Shown piece by piece: positions 8,511 to 18,097 of a stretch of DNA of 64,000 bases (positions within the stretch are counted from its first letter, which is position 1; every line of letters starts with the position of its first letter). A program made the position numbers and the translations under genes. Under the pieces are notes generated by a model, which was not told the DNA's origin, made no database searches, and was given only the letters and a program-made list of their open reading frames with translations. This DNA comes from Actinoallomurus sp963850195 (lineage in GTDB: Bacteria; Actinomycetota; Actinomycetes; Streptosporangiales; Streptosporangiaceae), in NCBI GenBank assembly GCA_963850195.1, contig CAWKKD010000007.1, positions 186,001 through 250,000 of the forward strand, read 5' to 3'.

Positions 8511-8583
8511 GCGAGCGCAGCGAGCGAATCAGTGAGCATGGCGCTCTGAGGGTCGCTCTGCCGACGAAGGAGGCCTCATGAGC
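8504..8583 (+). repeat. 71-bp insert with 9-bp direct repeats between nuoB and nuoC
   Basis: CTCATGAGC occurs at 8504-8512 and again at 8575-8583. Removing one repeat and the intervening DNA (71 bp) would restore a direct nuoB-nuoC ATGA overlap. The insert encodes a Ser/Glu/Arg-repeat peptide and supplies its own AAGGAGG before nuoC. The structure resembles small mobile intergenic units that use stop/start overlaps as targets, as described for mycobacterial MIRUs. The family assignment is inference. Confidence 0.6.
8507..8581 (+). CDS. 24-codon mini-ORF coupled to nuoB and nuoC
   Basis: Encodes a peptide beginning MSERSERISEHGALR. Its ATG overlaps the nuoB stop (ATGA) and its TGA overlaps the nuoC ATG (ATGA), so ribosomes could pass from nuoB through it into nuoC. 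The Ser-Glu-Arg repeat reflects a repetitive DNA unit rather than a known domain. It may simply keep translational coupling after an insertion; a functional peptide is unproven. Confidence 0.45.
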   Translation: MSERSERISEHGALRVALPTKEAS

Positions 8584-9320
8584 TCAGACCATCCCGAGCA
8601 GAAGGCCGAGCAGGCCGCCGACCGGCTCCCCGCGCAGCGCGAGGAGGAGCGGGCCGAGCAGCCGATCGCCCGCCTTGGCATGTTCGGCGCCCGCACGACC
8701 GGTGACACGTCCGGGTTCGGGCGGCTCGTCGTCCGGCAGTCGCCGAAGATGACGAGCGCGCGCCCGTACGGTGGCCCGCGCACGACCGGCGCCGAGGGAG
8801 AGTTCGACGAGGTCGCCGACCAGCTCGAGCGCGCGTACCCCGACTTCGGTGACGCCATCGAGCGCGTGGTCGTCGACCGCGGCGAGCTGACCTTCGTCGT
8901 ACGCCGCGAGCACCTCCTCGAGGTCGTCCGCGTGCTGCGCGACGACCCTAAGCTGCGCTTCGAGCTGTGCACCGGCGTGTCCGGCGTGCACTACCCGGAG
9001 GACACCGGCGCCGAGCTGCACGCGGTCTACCCGCTGCTGTCGATGACGCACAACCGGCGCGTACGGCTCGAGGTGACCTGCCCCGATGCCGACCCGCACA
9101 TCCCGTCGATCGTCTCGGTCTACCCGACCAACGACTGGCACGAGCGGGAGACCTACGACTTCTTCGGCCTCATCTTCGACGGCCATCCGGCGCTGACCCG
9201 GATCATGATGCCGGACGACTGGAAGGGCCACCCGCAGCGCAAGGACTACCCCCTCGGCGGAATCCCCGTCGAGTACCGCGGGGCAACGGTGCCGCCGCCG
9301 GATGAGCGGAGGTCGTACGT

Positions 9321-9324
<4 letters not shown>
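8578..9324 (+). CDS. nuoC: NADH-quinone oxidoreductase subunit C (cluster 1)
   Basis: 248 residues. The C-terminal half has the 30-kDa subunit signature (NDWHERETYDFFGLIFDGHP, then GHPQRKDYPLGG). About 80 extra N-terminal residues are charged and poorly conserved. It is part of the peripheral arm and contacts NuoD and NuoB. AAGGAGG precedes the ATG. Its stop overlaps the nuoD start by ATGA. Confidence 0.95.
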
Positions 9325-10660
<1,336 letters not shown>

Positions 10661-10664
<4 letters not shown>

Positions 10665-11332
10665 GCTTCGAGCCCGAGGTTCTTGAGCGTCTCGAGCAGG
10701 ACGCCAAGGAGATCATCGCGCGCTACCCGAAACCGCGTTCGGCGCTGCTCCCGCTGCTGCACCTGGTGCAGTCGGTGGAGGGCTACGTCTCCGACGACGG
10801 GATCGCGTTCTGCGCGGACACGCTCGGCATCACCCCGGCGCAGGTCACCGGCGTCGTGACGTTCTACACGCAGTACAAGCAGCACCCGGTCGGCGAGTTC
10901 CACGTCGGCGTCTGCATCAACAGCCTGTGCGCGATCATGGGCGGCGACCAGATCTGGCGGGAGCTCAGCGAGTACGTCGGCGTCGGCCACGACGAGGCGA
11001 CCGAGGACGGCCGGGTCAGCCTCGAGCGGATCGAGTGCAACGCGGCCTGCGACTACGCCCCGGTGATGATGGTCAACTGGGAGTTCTTCGACGACATGAC
11101 GCCGGAGAAGGCCAAGGCGCTCGTCGATGACCTGCGCGCCGGCAAGACGGTCGCGCCGACCCGTGGCGCCGACTCCGTCTGCGACTGGAAGCAGGCCTCC
11201 CGGGTGCTGGCCGGATTCAACGACGGCCGCGCCGGCGAGGGCAACACCGCCGGTACGGCAACGCTGCGCGGGCTGAAGCTCGCCCAGGAGTCCGGCTGGA
11301 CGGCCCCTGAGCCCGAGAGAGGTGCCGAGTGA
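10661..11332 (+). CDS. nuoE: NADH-quinone oxidoreductase subunit E (cluster 1)
   Basis: 223 residues; thioredoxin-like 24-kDa subunit carrying the N1a [2Fe-2S] cluster. Ligands are visible as CINSLC and CNAAC. The TTG at 10661 overlaps the nuoD stop and follows a GGGGGGAG ribosome-binding site; the frame stays open upstream but that is the opposite-frame shadow of nuoD. Confidence 0.95.
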
Positions 11333-12627
11333 CCACCCTTACGCCGATCCTGACGAAGCACTGGGACCGGTCCGACTCCTTCACCCGCGCCGGGTACGAG
11401 GACGACGGCGGCTACCAGGCGCTGCGTACGGCACTGGGCATGGCGCAGGACGACATCATCCAGGCGGTCAAGGACTCCGGGCTGCGCGGCCGTGGCGGTG
11501 CGGGCTTCCCCACCGGCATGAAGTGGGGCTTCATCCCGCAGGGCGACGGCAAGCCGCACTACCTGGTGGTCAACGCGGACGAGTCCGAGCCGGGCACGTG
11601 CAAGGACATCCCGTTGATGATGGCCAACCCGCACGCGCTCGTCGAGGGCGTGATCATCAGCGCCTTCGCGATCCGTGCCAACATCGCGTTCATCTACGTA
11701 CGCGGCGAGGTGCTGCACGTCATCCGCCGCCTCCAGCAGGCGGTCGCCGAGGCGTACGAGGCGGGCTACCTCGGGGCGGACATCCTCGGCTCCGGCTTCG
11801 ACCTCGAACTCGTCGTGCACAGCGGCGCGGGCGCCTACATCTGCGGCGAGGAGACGGCGCTGCTGGACTCCCTCGAGGGGTTCCGCGGCCAGCCGCGGCT
11901 CAAGCCGCCGTTCCCCGCCGTCGCGGGCCTGTACGGCGGCCCCACCGTGATCAACAACGTCGAGTCGATCGCGAGCGTTCCGGCGATCATCGCCAACGGC
12001 GCCGACTGGTTCTCCGCGATGGGCACCGAGAAGTCCAAGGGCTTCGGGATCTTCAGCCTCTCCGGCCACGTGACCCGGCCCGGCCAGTACGAGGCGCCGC
12101 TGGGCATCACGCTCCGCGAGCTGCTCGACATGGCCGGCGGAATCCGCGCGGGCCACCGGCTGAAGTTCTGGACCCCGGGCGGCTCCTCGACCCCGCTGTT
12201 CACGGACCAGCACCTCGACATCCCGCTCGATTTCGAGTCGGTCGGGGCCGCGGGTTCGATGCTCGGCACGCGGGCCCTGCAGATCTTCGACGAGACGACC
12301 TGCGTCCTGCGGGCGGTGCTGCGCTGGAGCGAGTTCTACGCGCACGAGTCCTGCGGGAAGTGCACGCCGTGCCGTGAGGGCACCTACTGGTACAAGCTCA
12401 TGCTGAAGCGTCTCGAGCAGGGCGACGGTAGCGAGGCCGACCTCGACACCCTCCTGGACCTGTCCGAGAACATCCTCGGCCGGTCGTTCTGCGCGCTGGG
12501 CGACGGAGCCACCAGCCCGGTCACCTCCAGCATCCAGTACTTCCGCGACGAGTACATCAAGCACTTCGAGACGGGCGGCTGTCCCTTCGACCAGGCCGCC
12601 TCCACCGTGTGGGCAGGTGAAAAGTGA
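11329..12627 (+). CDS. nuoF: NADH-quinone oxidoreductase subunit F (cluster 1)
   Basis: 432 residues; the 51-kDa subunit binds NADH and FMN and carries the N3 cluster. Seen: the NADH/FMN loop GRGGAGFPTGMKWGF, the FMN region NADESEPGT, and the N3 ligands SCGKCTPCREGT with a later Cys in FCALGD. The GTG start overlaps the nuoE stop (GTGA). Confidence 0.96.
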   Translation: MTTLTPILTKHWDRSDSFTRAGYEDDGGYQALRTALGMAQDDIIQAVKDSGLRGRGGAGFPTGMKWGFIPQGDGKPHYLVVNADESEPGTCKDIPLMMANPHALVEGVIISAFAIRANIAFIYVRGEVLHVIRRLQQAVAEAYEAGYLGADILGSGFDLELVVHSGAGAYICGEETALLDSLEGFRGQPRLKPPFPAVAGLYGGPTVINNVESIASVPAIIANGADWFSAMGTEKSKGFGIFSLSGHVTRPGQYEAPLGITLRELLDMAGGIRAGHRLKFWTPGGSSTPLFTDQHLDIPLDFESVGAAGSMLGTRALQIFDETTCVLRAVLRWSEFYAHESCGKCTPCREGTYWYKLMLKRLEQGDGSEADLDTLLDLSENILGRSFCALGDGATSPVTSSIQYFRDEYIKHFETGGCPFDQAASTVWAGEK

Positions 12628-15065
12628 CCGTCACCGACAGCACCGAGGTCGAGAAGCGCGAGGACTTGATCTCCGTCAGCATCGACGGCTTCGAGATCAG
12701 TGTGCCGAAGGGCACTCTGATCATTCGGGCCGCCGAGCTGCTCGGCATCCAGATCCCGCGGTTCTGCGACCACCCGCTGCTCGACCCGGTGGCGGCCTGC
12801 CGCCAGTGTCTGGTGGAGGTCCCCGACGCCGGCAACGGCCGCGGGATGCCCAAGCCGCAGCCGGCCTGCGCCGTCACCGTGATGCCGGGCATGGTCATCC
12901 AGACCCAGCTCACGTCCGAGGTCGCCGACAAGGCCCAGCACGGTGTGATGGAGCTGCTGCTCATCAACCACCCGCTGGACTGTCCGGTCTGCGACAAGGG
13001 TGGCGAGTGCCCGCTGCAGAACCAGGCCATGTCCAACGGCCGGGGCGAGTCGCGCTTCGTCGAGAAGAAGCGGACCTTCCCCAAGCCGGTGGCGCTGTCG
13101 AGCCAGGTGCTGCTGGACCGCGAGCGCTGCATCCAGTGCGCGCGCTGCACGCGGTTCTCCGACGAGATCGCCGGTGACGCGTTCATCGACCTGTTCGAGC
13201 GCGGCGCCAAGGAGCAGGTCGGCGTCGCCGCCGGCAACGAGTTCCAGTCCTACTTCTCCGGCAACACCGTGCAGATCTGCCCGGTGGGCGCGCTGACCGG
13301 TTCGGCGTACCGCTTCCGGTCCCGCCCCTTCGACCTGGTCTCGACGCCGAGCGTCTGCGAGCACTGCGCCTCGGGCTGCGCGCAGCGAACCGACCACCGG
13401 CGCGGCAAGGTCACTCGCCGGCTCGCGGGCGACGACCCGCAGGTCAACGAGGAGTGGAACTGCGACAAGGGCCGGTGGGCGTTCACGTACACCACAGCTC
13501 CCGAGCGGCTCACGCACCCGCTGGTCCGTAACGAGGACGGCGTGCTGGAGACGGCCTCCTGGCCGGAGGCGCTGAGCATCGCGGCCGAGGGCCTCGCGCG
13601 GGCGCGCGGGCGGGCGGGCGTGCTGACCGGCGGCCGGGTCACGCTCGAGGACGCCTACGCGTACTCCAAGTTCGCCCGGCTCGCGCTGGGCACCAACGAC
13701 ATCGACTTCCGTGCTCGCGCGCACTCGCGCGAGGAGGCCGACTTCATCGCCTCGTCCGTCGCGGGCAGGCCGATCACGGTCTCCTACGACGAACTGGAGA
13801 AGGCCCCGACGGTCCTGCTCGCCGGCTTCGAGCCGGAGGAGGAGTCGCCGATCGTCTTCCTGCGGCTCCGCAAGGCGGCGCGCAAGCACGGCCTGAAGGT
13901 CTACTCCGTCGCGCCGTTCGCCAGCCGCGGTCTGGGCAAGCTGTCCGGCACGCTGCTGGCGACCGCACCCGGCGGCGAGGCCGAGACCCTGGGCAACCTG
14001 GTCACCGGCACCAGCCTGGACGACGCGGGCAAGGCCGCCGCGGGGCTGCTCAAGGCCGAAGGCGCGGTCATCGTGCTCGGCGAGCGACTCGCCTCGGTGC
14101 CCGGCGCGCTGTCGGCCGCGGGCCGGCTGGCCGCCGCCACCGGCGCACGGCTCGTCTGGGTGCCGCGCCGCGCGGGCGAGCGCGGCGCCATCGAGGCGGG
14201 CGCGCTGCCGACGCTGCTGCCGATCGGTCGTCCCGTCACGGACTCGGGCGCACGCGCCGAGGTCGCACGCGCCTGGGGCGTGAGCGACCTGCCGGAGGGG
14301 CCGGGCCGCGACACGGCCGGCATCCTCGAGGCCGCGCGCGCGGAGAACATCGACGCGCTGCTGATCGGCGGTGTCGACCCGTACGACCTGCCGGACCCGG
14401 CCGGTGCGCTGGCCGCCCTGGAGGCCACGCCGTTCATCGTCAGCCTGGAGCAGCGGGCCAGCGCGGTCACGGACCGCGCCGACGTCGTGCTCCCGGTCGC
14501 GGTGATCACTGAGAAGGCCGGCACGTTCGTCAACTGGGAGGGCCGCGGCCGTCCCTTCGAGGCCGTGCTCAAGGTGCCGCAGGTGATGTCGGACCTGAAG
14601 GTCCTCTCCGCGATCGCCGACCTGATGGACGTCCACCTCGGCCTGCCCGACTCCGCGTCGGCCCGCCGCGAGCTGGGGAGCCTCGGCGGATTCCGCGGTA
14701 CGCGGCCGAGCGCCCCGAGCCTGTCGGCCGCCGTGGTGGCCGAGCCCGGCGCGGGCGAGGCGGTCCTGGCCACCTGGCGGATGTTGCTCGACGCCGGCAC
14801 CCTGCAGGGTGGCGAGCCGTTCCTCGCGGGCACCGCCAAAACCCCGGTCGCGCGGCTGAGCGCCGCGACCGCACGGGAGATCGGCGCGGATGGGAAGGTC
14901 ACCGTGGCCAGCGGCCACGGCGAGATCACCCTCCCGCTGGAGATCACCGACATGCCGGACCGCGTGGTCTGGCTGCCCTCCAACTCACCGGGGTCCGCGA
15001 TCCACCGCGACCTCGGGGTCCAGGCAGGAGGGATCGTGAAGATCCAGAACGGAAGCGACGCATGA
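12624..15065 (+). CDS. nuoG: NADH-quinone oxidoreductase subunit G (cluster 1)
   Basis: 813 residues. N-terminal 2Fe-2S ferredoxin domain (CRQCLVEV), the His/Cys N5 motif HPLDCPVCDKGGECPLQ, 4Fe-4S ligands CIQCARC and CPVGAL, the extra-cluster CEHCASGC region, then a molybdopterin-oxidoreductase-like domain that is catalytically silent in this family. It links NADH oxidation to the quinone arm. GTGA overlap with nuoF. Confidence 0.96.
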   Translation: MTVTDSTEVEKREDLISVSIDGFEISVPKGTLIIRAAELLGIQIPRFCDHPLLDPVAACRQCLVEVPDAGNGRGMPKPQPACAVTVMPGMVIQTQLTSEVADKAQHGVMELLLINHPLDCPVCDKGGECPLQNQAMSNGRGESRFVEKKRTFPKPVALSSQVLLDRERCIQCARCTRFSDEIAGDAFIDLFERGAKEQVGVAAGNEFQSYFSGNTVQICPVGALTGSAYRFRSRPFDLVSTPSVCEHCASGCAQRTDHRRGKVTRRLAGDDPQVNEEWNCDKGRWAFTYTTAPERLTHPLVRNEDGVLETASWPEALSIAAEGLARARGRAGVLTGGRVTLEDAYAYSKFARLALGTNDIDFRARAHSREEADFIASSVAGRPITVSYDELEKAPTVLLAGFEPEEESPIVFLRLRKAARKHGLKVYSVAPFASRGLGKLSGTLLATAPGGEAETLGNLVTGTSLDDAGKAAAGLLKAEGAVIVLGERLASVPGALSAAGRLAAATGARLVWVPRRAGERGAIEAGALPTLLPIGRPVTDSGARAEVARAWGVSDLPEGPGRDTAGILEAARAENIDALLIGGVDPYDLPDPAGALAALEATPFIVSLEQRASAVTDRADVVLPVAVITEKAGTFVNWEGRGRPFEAVLKVPQVMSDLKVLSAIADLMDVHLGLPDSASARRELGSLGGFRGTRPSAPSLSAAVVAEPGAGEAVLATWRMLLDAGTLQGGEPFLAGTAKTPVARLSAATAREIGADGKVTVASGHGEITLPLEITDMPDRVVWLPSNSPGSAIHRDLGVQAGGIVKIQNGSDA

Positions 15066-16438
15066 GCACGACTCACGTCCTCGCAGCGGCGCACGTGGAC
15101 ACGTGCTCCGCGAAGCCGTACGGGCTCGGGGCCTTCGGCTGCGACCCGTGGTGGCTGGTGCTCGGCAAGGCCCTGGTCATCTTCGTCTTCCTCCTGCTGA
15201 CGGTGCTGATGGCCGTCTGGGCGGAACGCCGGATCATCGCGCGGATGCAGCTGCGCCCGGGCCCCAACCGCGCGGGCCCGTTCGGCCTGCTGCAGTCGCT
15301 GCTCGACGGCGTCAAGGGCGCGCTCAAGGAGGACATCGTCCCCCGCGGCGTGGACAAGGTGGTGTTCTTCCTCGCCCCGGTGCTCGCCGCGGCCCCGGCG
15401 CTGGTGTCGTTCGCGATCATCCCGTTCGGCGGCGTGGTCTCGATCGCCGGTCACAAGACGCCCCTGCAGCTCACCGACCTGCCGGTCGCGGTGCTGCTGG
15501 TCCTGGCGATGTCCTCGGTCGGCGTGTACGGCTTCGTGCTGGCCGGCTGGTCGTCGATGTCGCCGTACTCCCTGCTGGGCGGCATGCGCTCCAGCGCCCA
15601 GGTGATCTCCTACGAGATCGCGATGGGCCTGTCGTTCGTTGCGGTGTTCCTGTTCGCCGGGTCACTGTCCACGTCGGAGATCGTGGCCGCGCAGGCGCAC
15701 GGCAGCGCGTTCCACTTCCTGGGCATGACGCTGCACACGCCGTCCTGGTACGTCGTGCTGCTGCTGCCGTCCTTCATCATCTACGTGTTCACGATGATGG
15801 GGGAGTCGGGCCGCATCCCGTTCGACCTGCCCGAGGGCGAAGGCGAGCTGGTCGCCGGCTACCACACCGAGTACTCCTCGCTGAAGTTCCTGATGTTCTA
15901 CCTCGCCGAGTACATCAACATGGCGACCCTCTCGGCGCTGTGCACGACGCTGTTCCTCGGCGGTTACCGTGCGCCCTGGCCGATCACCGGCATCTGGTCG
16001 GGTGCCAACTCCGGTTGGTGGCCGATCCTGTGGTTCCTCATCAAGCTCTGGATGTTCATCTTCTTCTTCGTCTGGGTGCGCGCCTCGCTGCCGCGTGTCC
16101 GCTACGACCAGCTGATGAAGCTCGGCTGGAAGGTGCTCATCCCGGTCTCGCTGGGCTGGATCCTGTTCGTGTCGACGGTGCGCGCGCTGCGCAACGAGCA
16201 GCACGACACGCGCCCGGTGATGCTGGTCGCGGCGGCGCTGATCGTGGTGCTGCTGCTGGCCTCGGTGATCTGGGAGAAGGCCGCCGGCAAGGACGAGACC
16301 TCGGAGGAGCCGGCCGAGGCCGACGAGGAGCCGGACCCGATGGCGGGCGGGTTCCCGGTACCCCCGCTCGACGCACCGCACTACCACGGTGCCGGAACCG
16401 CGAACGCGAACAACTCCGCGGAGGCCACCCGTGCTTGA
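15062..16438 (+). CDS. nuoH: NADH-quinone oxidoreductase subunit H (cluster 1)
   Basis: 458 residues, about eight membrane helices. Conserved RPGPNRAGPFG and the acidic quinone-channel loop LPEGEGELVAGYHTEYSS are intact. The last ~65 residues form a charged cytoplasmic tail longer than in proteobacteria. ATGA overlap with nuoG; overlaps nuoI by 8 nt. Confidence 0.96.
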   Translation: MSTTHVLAAAHVDTCSAKPYGLGAFGCDPWWLVLGKALVIFVFLLLTVLMAVWAERRIIARMQLRPGPNRAGPFGLLQSLLDGVKGALKEDIVPRGVDKVVFFLAPVLAAAPALVSFAIIPFGGVVSIAGHKTPLQLTDLPVAVLLVLAMSSVGVYGFVLAGWSSMSPYSLLGGMRSSAQVISYEIAMGLSFVAVFLFAGSLSTSEIVAAQAHGSAFHFLGMTLHTPSWYVVLLLPSFIIYVFTMMGESGRIPFDLPEGEGELVAGYHTEYSSLKFLMFYLAEYINMATLSALCTTLFLGGYRAPWPITGIWSGANSGWWPILWFLIKLWMFIFFFVWVRASLPRVRYDQLMKLGWKVLIPVSLGWILFVSTVRALRNEQHDTRPVMLVAAALIVVLLLASVIWEKAAGKDETSEEPAEADEEPDPMAGGFPVPPLDAPHYHGAGTANANNSAEATRA

Positions 16439-16958
16439 TTTTCTGAACCCCATCAAGGGGTTCGGGGTCACCTTCCACCAGATGCTCATGAAGGTGGAGA
16501 CGGTCGAATACCCCGAGGTCAAAAAGCCCACCGCGCCACGGTTCCACGGCCGCCACCAGCTCAACCGCTGGCCGGACGGCCTGGAGAAGTGCGTCGGCTG
16601 TGAGCTGTGCGCGTGGGCGTGCCCCGCGGACGCGATCTACGTGGAGGGCGCCGACAACACCGAGGAGGCGAGGTTCTCCCCGGGTGAGCGGTTCGGCCGC
16701 GTCTACCAGATCAACTATCTGCGGTGCATCCTCTGCGGCCTCTGCATCGAGGCGTGCCCGACGCGGGCGCTGACGATGACCAACGAGTACGAGCTGGCCA
16801 ACGACAGCCGCGAGAGCCTCATCTACACCAAGGAGATGCTGCTCGCACCGCTGACGGAGGGCATGGAGGTCCCGCCGCACGAGATGCGTCTCGGCGAGAC
16901 CGAAGAGGACTACTACCGCCTCGGTGCCTCCAGCGACTCTGAGGAGGGCACCAAATGA
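16431..16958 (+). CDS. nuoI: NADH-quinone oxidoreductase subunit I (cluster 1)
   Basis: 175 residues with two ferredoxin-type 4Fe-4S motifs, CVGCELCAWACP and CILCGLCIEACP (clusters N6a and N6b), passing electrons to N2 in NuoB. The GTG start at 16431 lies inside the nuoH 3' end and is preceded by GGAGG; it gives the usual family length. Confidence 0.95.
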   Translation: MLDFLNPIKGFGVTFHQMLMKVETVEYPEVKKPTAPRFHGRHQLNRWPDGLEKCVGCELCAWACPADAIYVEGADNTEEARFSPGERFGRVYQINYLRCILCGLCIEACPTRALTMTNEYELANDSRESLIYTKEMLLAPLTEGMEVPPHEMRLGETEEDYYRLGASSDSEEGTK

Positions 16959-17794
16959 CCGGGATCGTGGCCGCCGGCGCGCACCACACCGGTGAGTCGG
17001 TGCTCTTCTGGTTCCTGTCCGTCGTCTCGGTGCTCGCCGCGCTCGGCATGATCTTCGTGCGGAAGGCCGTGTACTCCGCGCTGCTGCTCGCCGTGGTGAT
17101 GTTCTCCCTGGCGGTGTTCTACGCGGCCAACGACGCGCCGTTCCTGGCCTTCGTGCAGGTGATCGTCTACACCGGCGCGGTGCTGATGCTCTTCCTGTTC
17201 GTCGTCATGATCGTGGGCGTGAGCTCGACCGAGTCGATGGTCGAGACCATCCGCGGTCAGCGTGCGGCCGCGGCCGTGGCCGGCATCGCGTTCGTCGTGC
17301 TGCTCGTGCTCGGGCTGGGCCACGCCACGCTCCCGGCGGAGGCGGGCCTGAAGGACGCCAACGGCAGTGGCGGCAACGTCATGGGCCTGGCCAAGCTCAT
17401 CTTCACCAAGTACGTCTTCGCCTTCGAGGTGACCAGCGCCCTGCTGATCACCGCGGCGCTGGGCGCGATGGTGCTGGCGCACCGCGAACGGCTCACGCCG
17501 AAGCCGACGCAGCGCGAGCTGTCGCAGGCGCGGATCAGGAGCGACCAGGTGTCGCCGCTGCCGCCGCCCGGCACGTACGCCCGGCACAACTCGGTGGACA
17601 TGCCGGCCCTGCTGCCGGACGGCACCGTGTCCGAGCTGTCGGTCAGCCCGGTCATCGCCCGCCGCCGTGGCGGGTCGCACCCGGACCTGCGCGGTGAGGG
17701 GCCCGAGGCGGCCGTTCGCCGCGAGACCGCGGCGCTCAAGGCCGTGCTCGAAGGACAGGTCGAGGTCGAGTCCCAGGTCGAGGAGGAAAAGTGA
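16955..17794 (+). CDS. nuoJ: NADH-quinone oxidoreductase subunit J (cluster 1)
   Basis: 279 residues. Five membrane helices including the conserved FVQVIVYTGAVLMLFLFVVM helix near the E-channel. A C-terminal extension of about 100 residues (cytoplasmic, charged) goes beyond the ~170-180 residues common elsewhere; such tails are frequent in actinobacteria. ATGA overlap with nuoI. Confidence 0.94.
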   Translation: MTGIVAAGAHHTGESVLFWFLSVVSVLAALGMIFVRKAVYSALLLAVVMFSLAVFYAANDAPFLAFVQVIVYTGAVLMLFLFVVMIVGVSSTESMVETIRGQRAAAAVAGIAFVVLLVLGLGHATLPAEAGLKDANGSGGNVMGLAKLIFTKYVFAFEVTSALLITAALGAMVLAHRERLTPKPTQRELSQARIRSDQVSPLPPPGTYARHNSVDMPALLPDGTVSELSVSPVIARRRGGSHPDLRGEGPEAAVRRETAALKAVLEGQVEVESQVEEEK

Positions 17795-18087
17795 CCGGGC
17801 ACTACCTGGCGCTCTCCGCCATCCTGTTCACGATCGGCGCGGTCGGAGTGCTCATCCGCCGCAACGCGATCGTGGTCTTCATGTGCGTCGAGCTCATGCT
17901 GAACGCCACCAACCTGGCGTTCGTCGCCTTCTCCCGGATGCACGGGGCCCTGGACGGGCAGATCATCGCGTTCTTCGTGATGGTCGTCGCCGCGGCGGAG
18001 GTGGTCGTCGGCCTGGCGATCATCATGGCGATCTTCCGAAGCCGCAAGTCCTCGTCGGTCGACGACGCGAACCTGCTGAAGTACTGA
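17791..18087 (+). CDS. nuoK: NADH-quinone oxidoreductase subunit K (cluster 1)
   Basis: 98 residues, three helices, with the proton-path glutamates in CVELMLNATNLAF and AAAEVVVGLAI. MrpC-like subunit of the membrane arm. GTGA overlap with nuoJ. Confidence 0.95.
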   Translation: MTGHYLALSAILFTIGAVGVLIRRNAIVVFMCVELMLNATNLAFVAFSRMHGALDGQIIAFFVMVVAAAEVVVGLAIIMAIFRSRKSSSVDDANLLKY

Positions 18088-18097
18088 GGACATCTCG

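Noticed and set aside
12384..14918. Minus-strand open frame of 844 codons opposite nuoF and nuoG
   Set aside because: Same composition signature as other shadow frames, no recognisable motif, and it lies opposite strongly conserved genes.
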